18,806 nucleotides of DNA. It comes from Pseudomonadota bacterium. GTDB taxonomy: Bacteria; Pseudomonadota; Alphaproteobacteria; Rhizobiales; Xanthobacteraceae. Below the pieces are notes generated by a model. The model worked only from the letters and a program-made list of their open reading frames with translations, did no database searches and was not told where the DNA came from. A program made the translations under genes and the position numbers. Where the stretch lies: assembly GCA_023404705.1 (NCBI GenBank), contig JAEYAU010000254.1, forward strand, positions 1 through 18,806, given 5' to 3'. This document shows positions 16,780 to 18,806 of the stretch, piece by piece. Each line of letters opens with the position of its first letter. Position 1 is the first letter of the stretch.

Positions 16780-16861
16780 CGTTCGTGCCCGCGAAAGCGG
16801 GCATCCAGGGCCGCACGCTACTATGCGTCGCACTGGGTCCCCGCTTTCGCGGGGACGAACG
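16780..16861. repeat. Intergenic inverted-repeat element, family 4 (GCGAAAGCGGG type)
   Basis: The 29-bp arms 16780-16808 and 16833-16861 are reverse complements with 3 mismatches. Each arm holds its own palindrome, CCCGCGAAAGCGGG on the left and CCCCGCTTTCGCGGGG on the right, giving either one long stem or two short hairpins. It lies 31 bp after the DUF4139 gene and 171 bp before purA. It resembles a dispersed proteobacterial intergenic repeat (recollection, not searched). Confidence 0.8.
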
Positions 16862-17032
16862 GGTTTCATGCAAGCGGAATGGAATTTCCTCTGTTTGGCG
16901 CATCCGACCTGGTGAAAACGGCCCGGCGCCTTGCCTCCCCGGGTGGGTTCCTCTATCCGGATGGGGCCCCGCGGGGCCCGGCGCGCTGCGAGGCCGTTAC
17001 CCCGGGTCCCGGGCGGCCCGGACGGGGTGAAT
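16862..17032 (+). other. GC-rich upstream region of purA
   Basis: No gene is supported here. It contains a perfect 16-nt palindrome GGGCCCCGCGGGGCCC (16964-16979) and a CCCGGGTCCCGGG stretch (17001-17013), both strong potential RNA stems close to the purA start. A convincing -35/-10 pair was not seen. The stems could affect the leader, but no known riboswitch class is recognisable. Confidence 0.4.
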
Positions 17033-18325
17033 ATGGCGAATGTGGTTGTGGTCGGCTCCCAGTGGGGAGACGAAGGAAAGGGCAAGATCGTCGACTGGCT
17101 CTCGGAGCAGGCCGACGTGGTGGTGCGATTCCAGGGCGGCCACAATGCGGGCCATACCCTGGTCATCGACGGCAAGACCTTCAAGCTGTCGCTGCTGCCC
17201 TCCGGCGTGGTCCGGCCCGGCAAGCTCTCCGTGATCGGCAATGGCGTCGTGCTCGACCCCTATGCGCTGGTCGAGGAGATCGAGCGCGTGAAGGCCTCCG
17301 GCCTCGCGGTCTCGCCCGACACGCTGCGCGTCGCCGAGAACGTCTCGCTCATTCTCTCCCTGCATCGCGAGCTCGACGGCTTCCGCGAGACGTCCAGTGC
17401 GGGGACGAAGATCGGCACCACCAAGCGCGGCATCGGTCCGGCCTATGAGGACAAGATCGGGCGGCGCGCGATCCGGCTGATGGACCTCGCCGATCTCGAT
17501 GCGCTGGACGAGAAGATCGAAGGCCTGCTGGCGCACCACAACGCGCTGCGTCGCGGCTTCGGTCTCGACGAGGTGAAGCACGCGACGATCCGCGACGAGC
17601 TCGCGACGGTGGCGCCTCGCGTGCTGCCCTATATGGACACGGTCTGGCAGCTCCTCGATTCGAAGCGGCGCGAAGGCCGGCGCATCCTGTTCGAGGGCGC
17701 GCAGGGCGCGCTGCTCGACGTCGACCACGGCACCTATCCTTTCGTCACCTCGTCGAACACGGTGGCGGCCAATGCGGCGACGGGCTGCGGCCTCGGCCCG
17801 CGCGCGATCGGCTATGTGCTCGGCATCTGCAAGGCCTACACGACACGGGTCGGCGCCGGTCCGTTCCCGACCGAGCTGGAGAACGAGATCGGCCGCAAGC
17901 TGGGCGAGCGCGGCCGCGAGTTCGGCACCGTCACGGGGCGACCGCGCCGTTGCGGCTGGTTCGACTCGGTGCTGGTGCGCCAGACCGCCCGGACCAGCGG
18001 GATCGACGGCCTGGCCCTGACCAAGCTCGACATCCTGGACGCTTTCGACGAGATCAAGATCTGCGTCAGATATCGCCTCGACGGCCGCGAAATCGACTAT
18101 CTTCCGGCGAGCGCCGCCGCGCAGGCCCGCGTCGAGCCGGTCTACGAGACCGTGGAAGGCTGGAAGAGCGAGACCGCCGGCGCCCGCTCCTGGGCGGAGC
18201 TGCCCGCCCAGGCGATCAAATATGTCCGTCGCGTGGAGGAACTCGTGGACTGCCCGGTCGCGTTGCTCTCCACGAGCCCCGAGCGGGAAGACACGATTTT
18301 GGTGCAGAACCCCTTCGAGGCCTGA
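17033..18325 (+). CDS. purA: Adenylosuccinate synthetase PurA
   Basis: PurA uses GTP to join IMP and aspartate into adenylosuccinate, the first committed step to AMP. The 430-aa product has the standard length and near-canonical numbering. The glycine-rich loop GSQWGDEGKGK is at residues 8-18 with catalytic D13, H41 lies in GGHNAGH, the IMP-site block is KIGTTKRGIGPAY, and the guanine-specificity motif TKLD has D333. GGRVTG-like and R-rich IMP contacts (TGRPRRCGWFD) are present. The ATG at 17033 (MANVVVVGSQWGDEG) is chosen; a GTG two codons upstream is possible and would add only VN. The ribosome site is GGACGGGG-like. The gene is followed after 89 bp by a co-oriented conserved-looking gene. 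Confidence 0.98.
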   Translation: MANVVVVGSQWGDEGKGKIVDWLSEQADVVVRFQGGHNAGHTLVIDGKTFKLSLLPSGVVRPGKLSVIGNGVVLDPYALVEEIERVKASGLAVSPDTLRVAENVSLILSLHRELDGFRETSSAGTKIGTTKRGIGPAYEDKIGRRAIRLMDLADLDALDEKIEGLLAHHNALRRGFGLDEVKHATIRDELATVAPRVLPYMDTVWQLLDSKRREGRRILFEGAQGALLDVDHGTYPFVTSSNTVAANAATGCGLGPRAIGYVLGICKAYTTRVGAGPFPTELENEIGRKLGERGREFGTVTGRPRRCGWFDSVLVRQTARTSGIDGLALTKLDILDAFDEIKICVRYRLDGREIDYLPASAAAQARVEPVYETVEGWKSETAGARSWAELPAQAIKYVRRVEELVDCPVALLSTSPEREDTILVQNPFEA

Positions 18326-18366
18326 GGCCGTAGCTTCATGGAACTCGCCAGGGCGCATGCACAAAG

Positions 18367-18390
18367 CGTTAACCCTAACGTCTCGTTAGG
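18367..18390. promoter_or_regulatory. Palindromic CGTTA/TAACG cluster between purA and the last gene
   Basis: CCTAACG-TCT-CGTTAGG (18374-18390) is a perfect 7-bp inverted repeat with a 3-nt spacer. It is preceded by CGTTA (18367-18371), which also pairs with the same TAACG. The result is three alternating half-sites in 24 bp, 25 bp upstream of an ATG. The size and symmetry fit a dimeric regulator's operator; the regulator is unknown. An RNA hairpin is an alternative. Confidence 0.35.
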
Positions 18391-18414
18391 AATTCGCACG
18401 GTAGAACAGGATCG

Positions 18415-18806
18415 ATGGCCGATTACTACCCGCTGATCGCCAAGGCTATCGCCGGGCTCGAGAAGAACACCGGCGAGGCGCGCCGCGCGCTTTACGAGCG
18501 CGCGCGCACGGCGCTGGTCGGCCAGCTGCGCAGCATGAATCCGCCGCTCACCGAGTCGGAGATCACGCGCGAGCGGCTCGGGCTCGAGGAGGCGATCCGC
18601 AAGCTCGAAGCCGAGGCGGCGCGTCGCGGGCGTCCCGAGCCGGAGGCGCCGAAGGAGCCGAAACTCGAGGCGCCGAAGGCCGAAGGCCCGAAGGAGCCGC
18701 CGAAGGACGCGCGGCCCCCGCGCGAGGAGCGCAAGCCCGCGCGGCCCGCTGACCCCGGCAAGTCCGCCGACGCAGCCAACCCGGGCGAGGCCGAGCCTCC
18801 TGCCGG
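18415..18806 (+). CDS. Conserved-looking hypothetical protein, N-terminal part
   Basis: The frame is open from ATG 18415 to the window edge with no stop, so the gene continues beyond; 130 codons are visible. The first ~72 residues (MADYYPLIAKAIAGLEKNTG, then EARRALYERARTALVGQLRS, then PLTESEITRERLGLEEAIRKLEAEAARR) are strongly helical with a heptad-like pattern. From about residue 72 the chain changes to a low-complexity region rich in Pro, Lys, Glu and Ala with repeated EAPK/KEP units, probably a disordered or periplasm-spanning linker. I recall similar MADYYPLIARA...RRALYERAR starts in rhizobial proteins downstream of purA; no function is known to me. AGGA lies only 3-4 nt before the ATG. 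A palindromic cluster (18367-18390) precedes it. Confidence 0.8.
   Translation, partial: MADYYPLIAKAIAGLEKNTGEARRALYERARTALVGQLRSMNPPLTESEITRERLGLEEAIRKLEAEAARRGRPEPEAPKEPKLEAPKAEGPKEPPKDARPPREERKPARPADPGKSADAANPGEAEPPA

Overview
The window is an ordinary chromosomal segment of a high-GC alphaproteobacterium. The gene content and order (tol-pal tail cpoB-tilS-ftsH, glmM, serC-serA, purA), the GC-rich codon use, the Rhizobiales-type small outer-membrane barrels and the dense intergenic inverted repeats point to the Hyphomicrobiales/Rhizobiales, probably the Bradyrhizobium/Xanthobacteraceae side. The genus cannot be fixed from the sequence alone.

Layout. 1-3710: the 3' end of cpoB (ybgF) overlaps tilS, followed by a promoter and ftsH, closed by a strong intrinsic terminator. 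3744-3887: an inverted intergenic repeat. 3924-7049: a convergent pair, nnrS (+) behind a well-positioned FixK/FNR-type box, and a secreted 16-TPR protein (-) built partly from three copies of a 306-bp unit; the two genes are separated by only 3 bp. 7050-7358: a divergent intergenic region leading to glmM (7359-8702). 8711-8794: a second repeat family. 9048-10837: two outer-membrane beta-barrel genes separated by a GNRA-loop terminator. 10876-13814: a structured serC leader followed by the serC-serA serine-biosynthesis pair. 13832-13946: a third repeat family. 13959-14870 (-): an EamA/DMT-type permease. 15121-16749: an exported DUF4140/DUF4139 (MuiA-like) protein. 16780-16861: a fourth repeat family. 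17033-18325: purA. 18415 to the window end: the start of a conserved-looking coiled-coil protein with a Pro/Lys/Glu-rich tail.

How the genes work together. Most are housekeeping: envelope constriction (CpoB), tRNA-Ile lysidinylation (TilS), membrane proteolysis (FtsH), peptidoglycan precursor supply (GlmM), serine synthesis (SerC, SerA) and AMP synthesis (PurA). The accessory layer consists of NnrS (nitric-oxide/low-oxygen physiology), the TPR protein, the two barrels, the permease and the MuiA-like protein. I found no phage, transposon, CRISPR, toxin-antitoxin or defence locus, and no convincing new multi-gene system. The points most worth checking are the FixK-box/-10 spacing at nnrS, the hairpin carrying the serC Shine-Dalgarno sequence, the 306-bp higher-order repeat in the TPR gene, and the four different palindromic repeat families.
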